Source of the DNA: Ichthyophis bannanicus | Taxonomy: Eukaryota; Chordata; Amphibia; Gymnophiona; Ichthyophiidae | Length of the DNA: 64,000 bases | Direction of reading: 5' to 3' | Assembly (NCBI GenBank): GCA_033557465.1 | Contig: CM066032.1 | Location: 450,738,270 to 450,802,269 of the forward strand | In this document: positions 11,840 to 20,935 of the stretch, one piece after another | How the letters are laid out: each line of letters begins with the position of its first letter | How positions within the stretch are numbered: position 1 is the stretch's first letter | Notes under the pieces: generated by a model | What the model saw: only the letters and a program-made list of their open reading frames with translations | The model's database searches: none | Told to the model about the DNA's origin: nothing | Translations under genes and position numbers: made by a program

Positions 11840-12058
11840 TTCTTTTCCGCGGAGCCAGCAGGTCGTGTTCCTGTCACCGCTGAAGAATTTCTTTATTTTT
11901 TTCTAGTTCTTTGGTCTCGCGTCTACCTTCTTCGACGTCGGACCGGTACCGCCGGTCTTTTCTTTCTTTCTTATTAAAAAAAAAAAAAAAAAAACTACCG
12001 TTTCCCACTTCTGTGCAATTTTTTTCTTCGGCCTTAGGCCTAGAAAATATTTTTCCTC

Positions 12059-13921
12059 ATGGAAAAGCCCGCCTCCGGGTTTAAAAAGTGCACGAAGTGC
12101 AGCGGTACTATTTCTGTCACCGACACCCATGACTGGTGTCTAAAATGTTTGGGTCCTGACCATTCCATCACGGATTGTGCATCCTGTTCCATGATGTCTA
12201 AAAGAGGTCGACAGAACCGAGCGGCTAAGCTCAGTACCCTGTTTCCCTCTGATGCAGCTTCGGTGGCATCGACGTCTTCCAGGGCTTCTTCTTCCTCTTA
12301 TGGATCTCAGGTAACCAAACATAAGTCCAGCCGGTCCTCGAAGGGTAGATCTCCCTCTAAGCATCGAGATGCCTCCGGGCTTGCCCTCAAGGATTCTACA
12401 CTGGCAAAATTACCCTGGCGGGAAGCCCCGGCTTCCAAAGCTTCATCTAAGGGGTCACAGGTTGACATCGATGGCATGGCCTCGACCGATCACCTGTTGC
12501 CATGTTCTGGGGTACCGGTGGTTTCCACTGGTATCGACATCCAGACATTGGTGGCGTCGATGGATCAGAATATTCTGACCATGCAGCGTGCCATTACGGC
12601 ATTCATACAGGCTGCGACGCCTCCGGTACCACAACAAACTCCGTTGTCGGTACCAGTTCCGGCACCGATATCGGTTCCGTTACCGGGACCGATTGCATCG
12701 ACATCGGCTTCGGTGTCGACTGCAGCGGTACCCTGTCCTAGGATGCCCATCGGTACCGAACCGGTACCGATCACTCCCGATGTCGATACCACTCGGTACG
12801 CGTATCGGGCTCTGCAGGAGCATCCAGACAGGCGAAACTTCGATTCCTCTGAGGACTCTGATGAATCAGAGGCTTCTGTCGAAGCATCGGTACTCCTTCC
12901 TCAGGAGCCTTCTTCTCCAAAAAGGAGAATGTCTCCTCCAGAAGACTTGTCTTTCCAAGTCTTCATTAGGGAAGTGGCCAGGGGCCGCTCCATCTCTGTG
13001 GTCCCTGAGTCAGAGCCTAGAGCCAAACAATTGGATATTTTACAATATCCTAAGGCTCCTAAGGAGGCAGCTACTTTACCAATTCATGAGATCCTTTATG
13101 ATCACATATTGGGCATATGGGAGACTCCTCTCACCACCTCCCCTCATTCTCGTAGGTTGGACACCATGTACCGTGTTCCTCCCTGTCCTGGCTTTCGTAA
13201 AACTCAACTTCCTCACCACTCTATTGTGGTGGAGTCTGCCATGAAGAAGTTAAAGAGTGCAAAAAGGCACTCATCTAATCCTCCAGGAAGAGAATGCAGA
13301 ACCTTAGATGCTTTTGGCCAGAAAATTTTCCAGGCCAACATGCTTACTGCCAGAATCAACTTCTATAGTCTCTATATGGGGATGTTTCTAAAAGAAGTTA
13401 CAGATCATCTACAGACTTTAGCCCCTTTTATTTCAGAAGATAAAAGGGAGGAGTTTCTCACCTGGCTTAAACATGCCCAGGATGTTTCCAAATTTTCCAA
13501 CCGTGCAGCCTTTGACTCTTTTGAGTGTGCCAGCAGAGCCTCAGCTATTGCCATAGCTGCACGCAGAGTTGCTGGGTTACAAGCTTCTGATTTGGAACCC
13601 TGGGTCCAAGATGGATTAGGAAATCTTCCTTGTACAGGTGAAAACCTTTTTGGAAAGGATTGGCAAGCAAAGGCCACTCAGATGGATGCTGAAAATTCTG
13701 CTTTAGATAGACTTTCAAAGTCTACTTCTGCTCCTGTTAAAAAAAGGTTGTTCAAAAAGGCTTTTTATCCCAAAAAAGGGAGATATTATCCTGTTTATGG
13801 TCAGCAGACATCTTCTGCAGGTCGTTTTGCTGCAAAGCATCAGCAACAACCTAAACAGGCCAAGCCTAAGGCTGCAAGGACTGCTACGGCCCAACAGCCT
13901 CAGCCTCCTCAGGGCCTTTGA
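12059..13921 (+). CDS. DIRS-B gag-like ORF1, intact (620 aa)
   Basis: The only unbroken gag in the window. The start at 12059 is the first ATG after the T/A-rich 5' UTR and is conserved among copies. Residues about 10-45 hold C-x2-C-x12-C-x2-C-x4-H-x4-C-x2-C, which includes a retroviral-type CCHC knuckle at the N-terminus. Residues about 75-115 are Ser/Lys rich; about 170-245 are Pro/Val/Thr rich and coded by many GGTACC repeats; about 255-300 are acidic; MSPPEDLSFQVFI begins near residue 290; the C-terminal 60 residues are Lys/Gln/Pro rich and could bind nucleic acid. It ends CTT TGA C, with ORF2 in the +1 frame. The gag role is inferred from position and knuckle. Confidence 0.9.
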   Translation: MEKPASGFKKCTKCSGTISVTDTHDWCLKCLGPDHSITDCASCSMMSKRGRQNRAAKLSTLFPSDAASVASTSSRASSSSYGSQVTKHKSSRSSKGRSPSKHRDASGLALKDSTLAKLPWREAPASKASSKGSQVDIDGMASTDHLLPCSGVPVVSTGIDIQTLVASMDQNILTMQRAITAFIQAATPPVPQQTPLSVPVPAPISVPLPGPIASTSASVSTAAVPCPRMPIGTEPVPITPDVDTTRYAYRALQEHPDRRNFDSSEDSDESEASVEASVLLPQEPSSPKRRMSPPEDLSFQVFIREVARGRSISVVPESEPRAKQLDILQYPKAPKEAATLPIHEILYDHILGIWETPLTTSPHSRRLDTMYRVPPCPGFRKTQLPHHSIVVESAMKKLKSAKRHSSNPPGRECRTLDAFGQKIFQANMLTARINFYSLYMGMFLKEVTDHLQTLAPFISEDKREEFLTWLKHAQDVSKFSNRAAFDSFECASRASAIAIAARRVAGLQASDLEPWVQDGLGNLPCTGENLFGKDWQAKATQMDAENSALDRLSKSTSAPVKKRLFKKAFYPKKGRYYPVYGQQTSSAGRFAAKHQQQPKQAKPKAARTATAQQPQPPQGL

Positions 13922-13922
13922 C
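13916..13922 (+). promoter_or_regulatory. Putative +1 frameshift site (DIRS-B gag/ORF2)
   Basis: CTT TGA C: the last gag sense codon and stop. Skipping one T lets GAC (13920) continue ORF2 with no ATG needed. The heptamer equals the core of the bacterial RF2 +1 shift site. Function inferred from conservation across copies. Confidence 0.55.
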
Positions 13923-15629
13923 TTACAACTAGAGAACTTAGACTTTCTGGCTCTAGAAGAACCAGAGTCTCTCACTATTCCAGGAAGGTTAGCTCACTTT
14001 GCTCCCAGATGGGAACAAATCACAGCAGAGCAATGGACCCTCTCCATCATAAGGGAGGGGTACAAGCTTCATTTCTTAAACCTTCCTCCTCACACCATGG
14101 TGAGACAGTTCAATTCTCCAACATCTCTCCTTGACCTTCTGGGTCAGGAGATTGCTACCCTTCTTGCCCAAAAAGCAATAGAAGAAGTACCCCTTCTTCA
14201 ACAGGGCTCAGGGTTCTACTCCCCCTATTTTCTTATCCCAAAGAAAACAGGGGGCTACAGACCCATTTTAGATCTCAGAGAATTGAACAAGTTTCTATGC
14301 AAGGAGAAATTCAAGATGATTTCTCTCTGCTCTCCTTCCATACCTTCAGAGTCAGGATTGGCTTTGTTCTCTAGATCTCAAGGATGCGTACACCCATGTC
14401 CTCATCCATCCAACACACAGAAGGTTCCTTTGGTTCCTTTATCAAGGAAGCACTACCAATACAGAGTGCTTCCTTTCGGTCTGGCCTCTGCACCAAGAGT
14501 GTTCACAAAATGCATGGCAGTAGTAGCTGCATTTCTACGCACTCTAGGAATATTCGTATTCCCATATCTGGACAACTGGCTCATCCGAGCTCCATCCCAG
14601 TCAGAGGCCCAGACTTCCCTAGCCTGCACAAGGCTTGTTCTTCAGTATCTGGGACTTGTAATAAACATCCCAAAATCCCATCTCACCCCTACTCAGTCAC
14701 TAGAGTTCATAGGGGCCCTGCTGGATACCACAACTGCAAGAGCCTATCTTCCCCAGGCCCATTGCCTACGCTTGGTGCAGTTAGCCTCCCAGATTCAGTT
14801 AAAGTCCCATTTAACTGCTCGAGAGATGTTACAACTGTTAGGCCACGTGGCATCCACCGTGCATGTGGTACCTTACACTCGCCTTCACATGAGGGCAGCT
14901 CAATGGACTTTATCCACCCAATGGACCCATGCATCAGGGTGCCTATCAGACAAAATAGCAACCTCCAGTCGCCTTTTTTGGTCTCTCCAGTGGTGGAAGT
15001 CCACTCAAAACCTGTTGCTGGGGTCCCTTTTTCAACAGTTGTTACCCCAAGCAACCCTTACAACAGATGCCTCTCCAAGGGGTTGGGGAGCTCATCTACA
15101 AGATCTCTCCACCCAGGGCATCTGGTTTCCACAGGAGACTTCTCTACATATCAACCTCTTGGAGCTCAGAGCAATTTTTCTAGCTCTTAGAGTCTTCCAC
15201 ACCCTGCTCAGCTACAAGACAGTCCTCATCCACACGGACAACCAAGTAGCCATGTTCTACGTGAACAAGCAGGGCGGGACTGGCTCTCTGTTGCTTTGCA
15301 ATGAAGCTTTGAGATTGTGGGCCTTCGCCAGAGAGCATCAAATTCATCTTCTGGCAATATATCTTCCAGGCGTTCAAAACTCTTGGGCAGACAAACTCAG
15401 TCGAGTTCTGCTTCCACACGAGTGGTCCCTCCATATGGACCAGATAACCAGAATCTTTCAGATTTGGGGAACCCCGGATATAGACCTCTTTGCAAGTCCG
15501 TGGAATGCCAAACTTCCCCGGTTCTGTTCCAGAATTCCGTGTCAGGGAGTTCAGGCCAAGGATGCCTTCCTCCTTCACTGGGGTCAAGGCTTCCTTTACG
15601 CCTTTCCACCCATTCCCCTAATTCCCTAA
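13920..15629 (+). pseudogene. DIRS-B ORF2: reverse transcriptase and RNase H, damaged
   Basis: Reads in the +1 frame from the gag stop. RT: FYSPYFLIPKKTGG, PILDLRELN, then a stretch at about 14325-14450 read in a wrong frame because of two compensating indels, so the motif A Asp residues are lost; the correct frame returns at HYQYRVLPFGLASAPRVF. Motif C is YLDNW instead of YLDDW. RNase H is clear: TTDAS, LLELRA, HTDNQVAMF, and ADKLSR give the D-E-D-D set. The C-terminal region starts DIDLFASPWN and stops early at TAA 15627-15629, about 70 codons before the end seen in C and D. The continuous frame therefore masks a dead enzyme. Confidence 0.85.
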
Positions 15630-15787
15630 ACTCTCTTCAAGCTTCAGAGAGATTGAGGGTCTATGATCCTCATAGCACCACGTTGGCCACGCCAAGTGTG
15701 GTACCCTCTACTTCTGCATCTCTCTCAAGCTCCTTCCCTGGACTTGGGATCTGCTCCAGACCTCCTGTCCCAGGAGGAGGGAACGTT

Positions 15788-16878
15788 ATGGCATCCAAAT
15801 CCCCAGTCTCTCCATCTCAGGGCCTGGTTGCTGAAAGCCTAGACCTTCAAGATTTGCATCTTTCTCAGCAGATGAAGGATATCCTTCATGCTTCCAGAAA
15901 GCCTTCCACTAGACATTCCTATGCTTTCAAATGGAAAAGGTTTACCATTTGGTGTGCAAATAAGGGTCTTAACCCCCTTGCAATACCTCTGAATTCTTTA
16001 CTAGAGTATTTGCTGCATTTATCCCATGCAAGCCTTAAAACAAATTCAGTATGAGTCCATTTGAGTGCTATTTCAGCATCCCTCAAGCCTCTCAATGGAC
16101 AGCCTATTTCCTCTCATCCTCTTATTGCAAGATTCATGAGAGGCCTTCTTTTAACTAAACCTCCCATTAGACCACCTCCAGTGGCATGGGATTTAAATCT
16201 AGTTCTTCGTCAGCTTATGAAGCCACCCTTTGAACCCTTAGCCACTACCTCCTTGAAATTCCTTTCCTGGAAGGTTATTTTTCTCATTGCAGTCACCTCA
16301 GCTCGCCGCATCAGTGAGCTGCAAGCCTTGGTGGCTAATCCTCCTTATACAAGGTTCCATCATGACAAGGTAGTCCTCAGGACCAATCCACACTTTATTC
16401 CTAAAGTGGTCTCACCTTTTCATCTGAACCAGGAGGTATTTACCTGTTTTTTTTTCCAGGACCTCATGCATCAAGTGCAGAGAGGAATCTCCATACCCTG
16501 GATTGTAAGAGAGCGCTCGCTTTTTACTTACAAAGGACACAGCAACATAGAAAGTCCTCTCAACTCTTTGTTGCTTTTGATCCCTCTCATTTAGGACTTC
16601 CAGTCTCTAAGAGAACACTGTCAAATTGGATTGCTCAGTGTATTTCTTTCGCCTACCAGAGTAAGAACCTTTCTCTGGAGGGCCATGTCACAGCTCACAA
16701 TGTGAGAGCCATGGCAGTCTCTATGGCTCATCTAAACTCTGTGTCCATCGACCAAATCTGTCGAGCGGCCACCTGGGCCTCGGTTCATACCTTCACAGCC
16801 CATTACTGCTTGGACAAGGACTCCCGCCGGGATGCCTTGTTTGGTCAGGCTGTTCTCAAACACCTGTTCCATACCTAA
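15788..16878 (+). pseudogene. DIRS-B ORF3: tyrosine recombinase, broken
   Basis: Would integrate the circular DNA intermediate. ATG at 15788 is conserved in B, C and E and overlaps ORF2 in another frame. The core-binding half begins SRKPSTRHSYAFKWKRF. A TGA at 16052-16054 replaces an Arg codon, and a frameshift in a T run near 16445 follows. Catalytic residues remain legible: Arg in SARRISELQ, His and Arg in AHNVRAMA, nucleophile Tyr in FTAHYCL. Stop at 16876-16878. Confidence 0.9.
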
Positions 16879-16993
16879 TCAACTCCTACCCCCCCAGCCC
16901 TGGTTGGATGCCCGAGATCCATGGGGGAAGGTAGAGCCCTTCTCAGGGACTCACAACCTTGGGGATCTCCCTGGCATCTCCAGCTGGGGAGTC

Positions 16994-17091
16994 CCCATAT
17001 GTGAAGACTCATTCCTGCTTGTTCCTGGAGATAGCACAGTTACCTACCTGTAACAGGTGATCTCTGGGAACAGCAGGAATAAGTCTTCACA
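16994..17091 (+). repeat. Internal complementary region (ICR) of DIRS-B
   Basis: 98 bp. The first part (CCCATATGTGAAGACTCATT to CTGGAGAT) is the reverse complement of the left outer end; the second part (AGCACAGTTACC to TCTTCACA) is the reverse complement of the right outer end, including its extension. In DIRS biology the ICR templates joining of the ends in the circle. Confidence 0.9.
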
Positions 17092-17169
17092 ACCCACCCA
17101 CCTCCCCTAGGAGTTGTATCTCTTTATCTTTCCTTTCCTCTCTCTCTCTTTGTCTCAGCTTTAAAACTC

Positions 17170-17359
17170 GAACTGGAGAGAGGCGGTTGGGAAAGGCAGG
17201 AAGGCAGTGCGCAGGCGCTGTGGGATGCTCCCAAAAGCTTTCTTACTGGACGCTGGGGAGCGTTCCCGCCCAGGCTCCGTCGGTACCGACGATACCCATA
17301 TGTGAAGACTTATTCCTGCTGTTCCCAGAGATCACCTGTTACAGGTAAGTAACTGTGCT
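17170..17359 (+). repeat. Right ITR of DIRS-B with 27-nt terminal extension
   Basis: From GAACTGGAGAG to AACTGTGCT. Pairs with the left ITR up to GTTCCCAGAGAT; the last 27 nt (starting CACCTGTTACAGG) have no counterpart on the left but are present in the ICR. The extension contains CAG|GTAAGT, a consensus 5' splice site. Confidence 0.9.
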
Positions 17360-17400
17360 TTCCCTTACTTAGACGACTGGCTCATTCGAGCCCCTGCACC

Positions 17401-18022
17401 TTAAATATTGTGTGCAATTCTGGTCGCCGTATCTTAAAAAGGATATAGCGTTATTAGAAAAGGTTCAGAGAAGAGCCACCAAATTGGTAAAGGGGATGGA
17501 AGGATACTCCTATGAAGAAAGGCTAAAAAGGTTAGGGCTCTTTAACCTGGAAAAGAGACAGCTGAGGGGAGATATGATAGAAGTCTATAAATTAATGAAC
17601 GGAGTGGAACGGGTAAACGTAGATCGATTGTTTACGTTATCAGAATATAGAAAGACTAGGGGACATGCAATGAAGCTACAGGGTAAACTATTTAAGACTA
17701 ATAAAAGAAAATATTTTTTCACTCAACGTGTAATCAAACTCTGGAATTTGTTACCTGAGGATGTAGTAAAGGCTGTTAGTGTAGCTGGGATTAAAAAAGG
17801 TTTGGACAAGTTCCTGGAGGAAAGGTCTATAAACCATTATTAAGAAGGGACCCAGGATATCAATGCTTGCCCCAGTACAAGCATTGCAGAACCTGTGTCT
17901 TTTGGGGAAACTGCTAGGTACGTATGACCTACATTGGCCACTGTTGGAAACAGGATACTGGGCTTGATGGATCTTCGTCTGACCCAGTATGGCATATCTT
18001 ATGTTTTTATGTTCTACAGTTG
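17401..18022 (+). mobile_element. CR1 LINE, 5' truncated, inserted in DIRS-A
   Basis: Contains the ORF2 C-terminus (see 17412-17843) and a CR1 3' UTR ending GGGCTTGATGGATC, GACCCAGTATGGCATATC and TTATGTTTTTATGTTCT, the usual CR1 terminal repeat. DIRS-A RT sequence flanks it on both sides. No clear target duplication. Confidence 0.9.
17412..17843 (+). pseudogene. CR1 ORF2 C-terminal fragment (143 codons)
   Basis: An open frame starting in [20 protein letters not shown], then [62 protein letters not shown] and a stop. This is the end of the CR1 RT polyprotein; endonuclease and catalytic RT core are missing by 5' truncation, so no enzyme can result. Confidence 0.9.
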
Positions 18023-18144
18023 CAGAGGCTGGCACTGCACTGTCTCGCACAATGCGAATCCTCCAATACTTGGGGTTAGTAATAAACTTCCCAAAATCCC
18101 AACTTGTTCAATGCCTCGAATTCATAGGGCACCCAGTCAATAAC

Positions 18145-20888
18145 ACGTGGTGATTAAAACAAAAGGATACTTTTATTCTCTACTTCAAAAACCTGAGAGC
18201 CCGTCACATGCCATGTTTCTTTTTTTCTTCCTCAGGGGATTCATGTATGCTGCAGATAAATAACCATAAATACTATAATACATACAAAAAACTATAAAAA
18301 CATGCATATAGTATTATAAAAACATATTTAAACCAATAAGACCTTAAAATATAATTATAAATAATATCAAACGATATATGTACACTTAAGCATCACACGC
18401 GTTAAGAAGATCAATAAAATAACCATTCATCATTATCAATTAATAGTATCAAGAGGGTGTATGGAATCACATTTGCATCAAATCATTGTGCTATGCGTAA
18501 ACTACCATATATGCAAACGACTACTAGGAGCCAGGAGTAAGTGAGCAGAACAGAATTAAAATAAATATATTAAACCACTAAGACCGTACGTAAGAAAAAT
18601 GTAAAAGTCTGGAATTGACTAAAATTCTAAACACTAATTGTTATCAATGTCCCATAGTATATGCTGACCATCCATTGATTAAATATGTGAATGCAAACCG
18701 GGAGTGTGTTAAAAGTAACTCTCTTCGCTTTCTATGTATAATAAGAACAAACTTAGCTAACTAACTTATACATACTAAAACCATAAATATATTTATCTAA
18801 AATCCTCGAAATGTAATGTTGCAAATGTATGTATTTAAAAAACAAAAAATACAATACCCGTTTGTTTGTTCAATGTACACAGCTTAAAAAACTGATTCTC
18901 TCTGAGAGTTGAATAATCGCCTTCTCTATAAAAAACATAACATTCAGATTTCATACTATTTGTTATTCAGTCGGAACTGCAATACTTGTGATGACTAAGG
19001 TAATATTTCGGCGACATGAAACTCTACTCATATCACAATACCTGCTTGCCTGCGCTTCAGATGAAACCGCTCATTTATAACTGAATGTTCTTATCTACAC
19101 TATAAACAGATCTACTAGGTATGAAGAAACTCGTGAAAATTGCCCGCACGTGAAATACTCCAAAACTACTTCCCTCGTACGAGGCTACATGCTAAAATAA
19201 GAAATTCATCCAAAGCGCACCATTATTTATACCAAAAAATGTATATTTCTGTTCACAATGTAATAACATTCTATAACAAATTAGAATAGTAAAAGACTAA
19301 AAAAACTAAAAAATGTTTTTAAAAAACTGTCCATTTCGGATCCCATGCGTTGAGACCACCAAGAGTGCCACTATTCTAAAAAGAAAACTACCATATGGGT
19401 TTAAATAAAGACATCGGGATCTTATATCTCCAGACTTAGATATCTTAAAGGACTCAAATATTCGGTCGGCACTTATTAACCCTGTTTGCAGAAAATTTTG
19501 AACTAAAGAGAATTGTTTAAGCGTATTCACAAATGAATCTACTTATATTGAATGGTCCTTACTCGTAGGCAGCATATTATCTGCTTAGTAAGCTCATCAG
19601 AGTATCCTTATAAAGGAGCTGCTTACATATCGCCGAAATGAAACTTCATATCACTTACACAAATGCCTACTTGTCCTTATTTAAAGACGATTGCGTTCTA
19701 TATCTCAAAAATAGCTTATTCTGAATCACATATCATAACTCTACCAAAAGTGTCATTACTGTAATTGAAGAATTTCCATTAGGTTGACTAAAACATCAAA
19801 AAATTCCATCTTCGGACCTCGTTATGCTAAACAAAACATTCAAAACTTTCAGACAGCACTTACTGACACAATTTTCAAGAGATCCTGGATCAAGAGAAAC
19901 TGCCATCGATTGTGTATAAAAGCTTCTACATCAAAAACGCCCGCACTTACGCCTTTCTTAAACGCGGGAAAAATGACGTGTTCTGCTTCTACACTGTCCA
20001 CGTCATCGGTTGCTAGGTAAAGTTTTGGATGTTCTAGCGGGTTAGAATGCATCAACCTCCCTTACTGGCTAAAGCGTGGATATGCTATATACAATCCTGT
20101 AGAACACGTCATTTTTCCGCGTTTAAGAAAGGCGCAAGTACGGGCATTTTTGATGTAGAAGCTTTTATACACAATCAATGGCAGCGTCAGTAAGTGCTGT
20201 CTGAAAGTTTTGAATGTTTTTTTAGCATAACGAGGTCCGAAGATGGAATTTTTCGATGTTTTAGTCAACCTAATGGAAATTCTTCAATTACAGTAATGAC
20301 ACTTTTGGTAGAGTTATGATATGTGATTCAGAATAAGCTATTTTTGAGATATAGAACGCAATCGTCTTTAAATAAGGACAAATAGGCATTTGTGTAAGCG
20401 ATATGAAGTTTCATTTCGGTGATATGTAAGCAGCTCCTTTATAAGGATACTCCGATGAGCTTACTAAGCAGATAATATGCTGCCTACGAGTAAGGACCAT
20501 TCAATATAAGTAGATTCATTTGTGAATACGCTTAAACAATTCTCTTTAGTTCAAAATTTTCTGCAAACAGGGTTAATAAGTGCCGACCGAATATTTGAGT
20601 CCTTTAAGATATCGAAGTCTGGAGATATAAGATCCCGATGTCTTTATTTAAACCCATATGGCAGTTTTCTTTTTAGAATAGTGGCACTCTTGGTGGTCCC
20701 AACACATGGGATCCAAAATGGGCAGTTTTTAAAAAAAAAAAAATTAGTTTTTTTAGTCTTTTACTATTCTAATATGATATAGAATGTTATTACATTGTGA
20801 ATAGAAATATACATTTTTTGGTATAAATAATGGTGCGCTTTGGATGAATTTCTTATTTTAGCATGTAGCCTCGTACAAGGGAAGTAGT
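18145..20888 (-). mobile_element. Penelope-like (PLE) derived block, provisional
   Basis: AT-rich, no coding family visible. Assigned to PLE only because the reverse strand at 18195-18240 carries the CTGAGGA...GAAAC layout of the hammerhead-type motif common in PLE ends, and because a large inverted repeat follows, resembling the smaller PLE-like insertion in DIRS-D. Left limit is the end of DIRS-A homology, right limit a CR1 tail. Another foldback element is possible. Confidence 0.4.
18195..18240 (-). ncRNA. Degenerate hammerhead-ribozyme-like motif
   Basis: Reverse strand: CTGAGGA (18235-18229), an A-rich spacer where stem II should be, GAAAC (18219-18215), then a short CAT..ATG hairpin and GGG that could pair with CCC before CTGAGGA. 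Stem II is lost and the base at the cleavage position is G, so it should not cleave. Confidence 0.4.
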
Positions 20889-20895
20889 TTTGGAC
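19157..20895. repeat. Large inverted repeat, arms about 0.8 kb
   Basis: Arm 1 is about 19157-19984 and arm 2 about 20101-20895 in reverse complement, with a loop of roughly 115 bp. Both arms can be read as the same 70-odd residue frame (start MNTLKQFSLVQN), which is a by-product of the inversion and matches no family I know. Arms differ at scattered positions and by an A-run length. Confidence 0.9.
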
Positions 20896-20935
20896 CTTGG
20901 TCTGACCCAGTATGGCATATCTTATGTTCTTATGA
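20889..20935 (+). mobile_element. CR1 3' terminus (short fragment)
   Basis: GACCTTGGTCTGACCCAGTA then TGGCATATCTTATGTTCTTATG is the CR1 end. Only about 45 bp are present; they abut the inverted repeat. Confidence 0.8.

Larger units (their letters stand above)
11676..17359 (+). mobile_element. DIRS-B, complete DIRS retrotransposon nested in DIRS-A
   Basis: Full-length forward copy of 5684 bp with left ITR, gag, ORF2, ORF3, ICR and right ITR. Ends are fixed by the host: DIRS-A reads GGGATATTTGTC before B and TTCCCTTACTTAGAC after it, matching the uninterrupted sequence in C with no target duplication, as expected for recombinase-mediated insertion. The ICR gives the same ends (right end ...AACTGTGCT, left end ATCTCC...). 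Confidence 0.95.
8831..18144 (+). mobile_element. DIRS-A retrotransposon, interrupted and 3' truncated
   Basis: A forward DIRS copy of the A/C subfamily. Parts present: left ITR, 5' UTR, gag and the first part of ORF2 at 8831-11675; ORF2 continues at 17360-17400 and 18023-18144. DIRS-B (11676-17359) and a CR1 (about 17401-18022) are inserted in it. RNase H, recombinase, ICR and right ITR are missing: sequence homology stops at about 18144 against a PLE-like block. Confidence 0.9.
11034..18144 (+). pseudogene. DIRS-A ORF2 (reverse transcriptase part), split by two insertions
   Basis: Would copy element RNA into DNA. 11034-11675 carries the RT N-terminal half: FYSPYFLIPKKTGG, PILDL, the motif A region (DLKDAYTDI), then PLGLASAPRVFTKCM. 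DIRS-B interrupts right after the codons for GIFV. The catalytic motif C ([11 protein letters not shown]) sits at 17360-17400 beyond B. A CR1 then intervenes, and 18023-18144 gives the next RT segment (MRILQYLGLVIN, FPKSQLV, LEFIG). RNase H onward is absent. B can be removed leaving an exact, in-frame RT junction. Confidence 0.85.

Noticed and set aside
14384..15190. Ser/His-rich frames over the ORF2 of DIRS-B, C and D as extra proteins
   Set aside because: Shadow frames of RT and RNase H; they recur because the underlying coding sequence is conserved.
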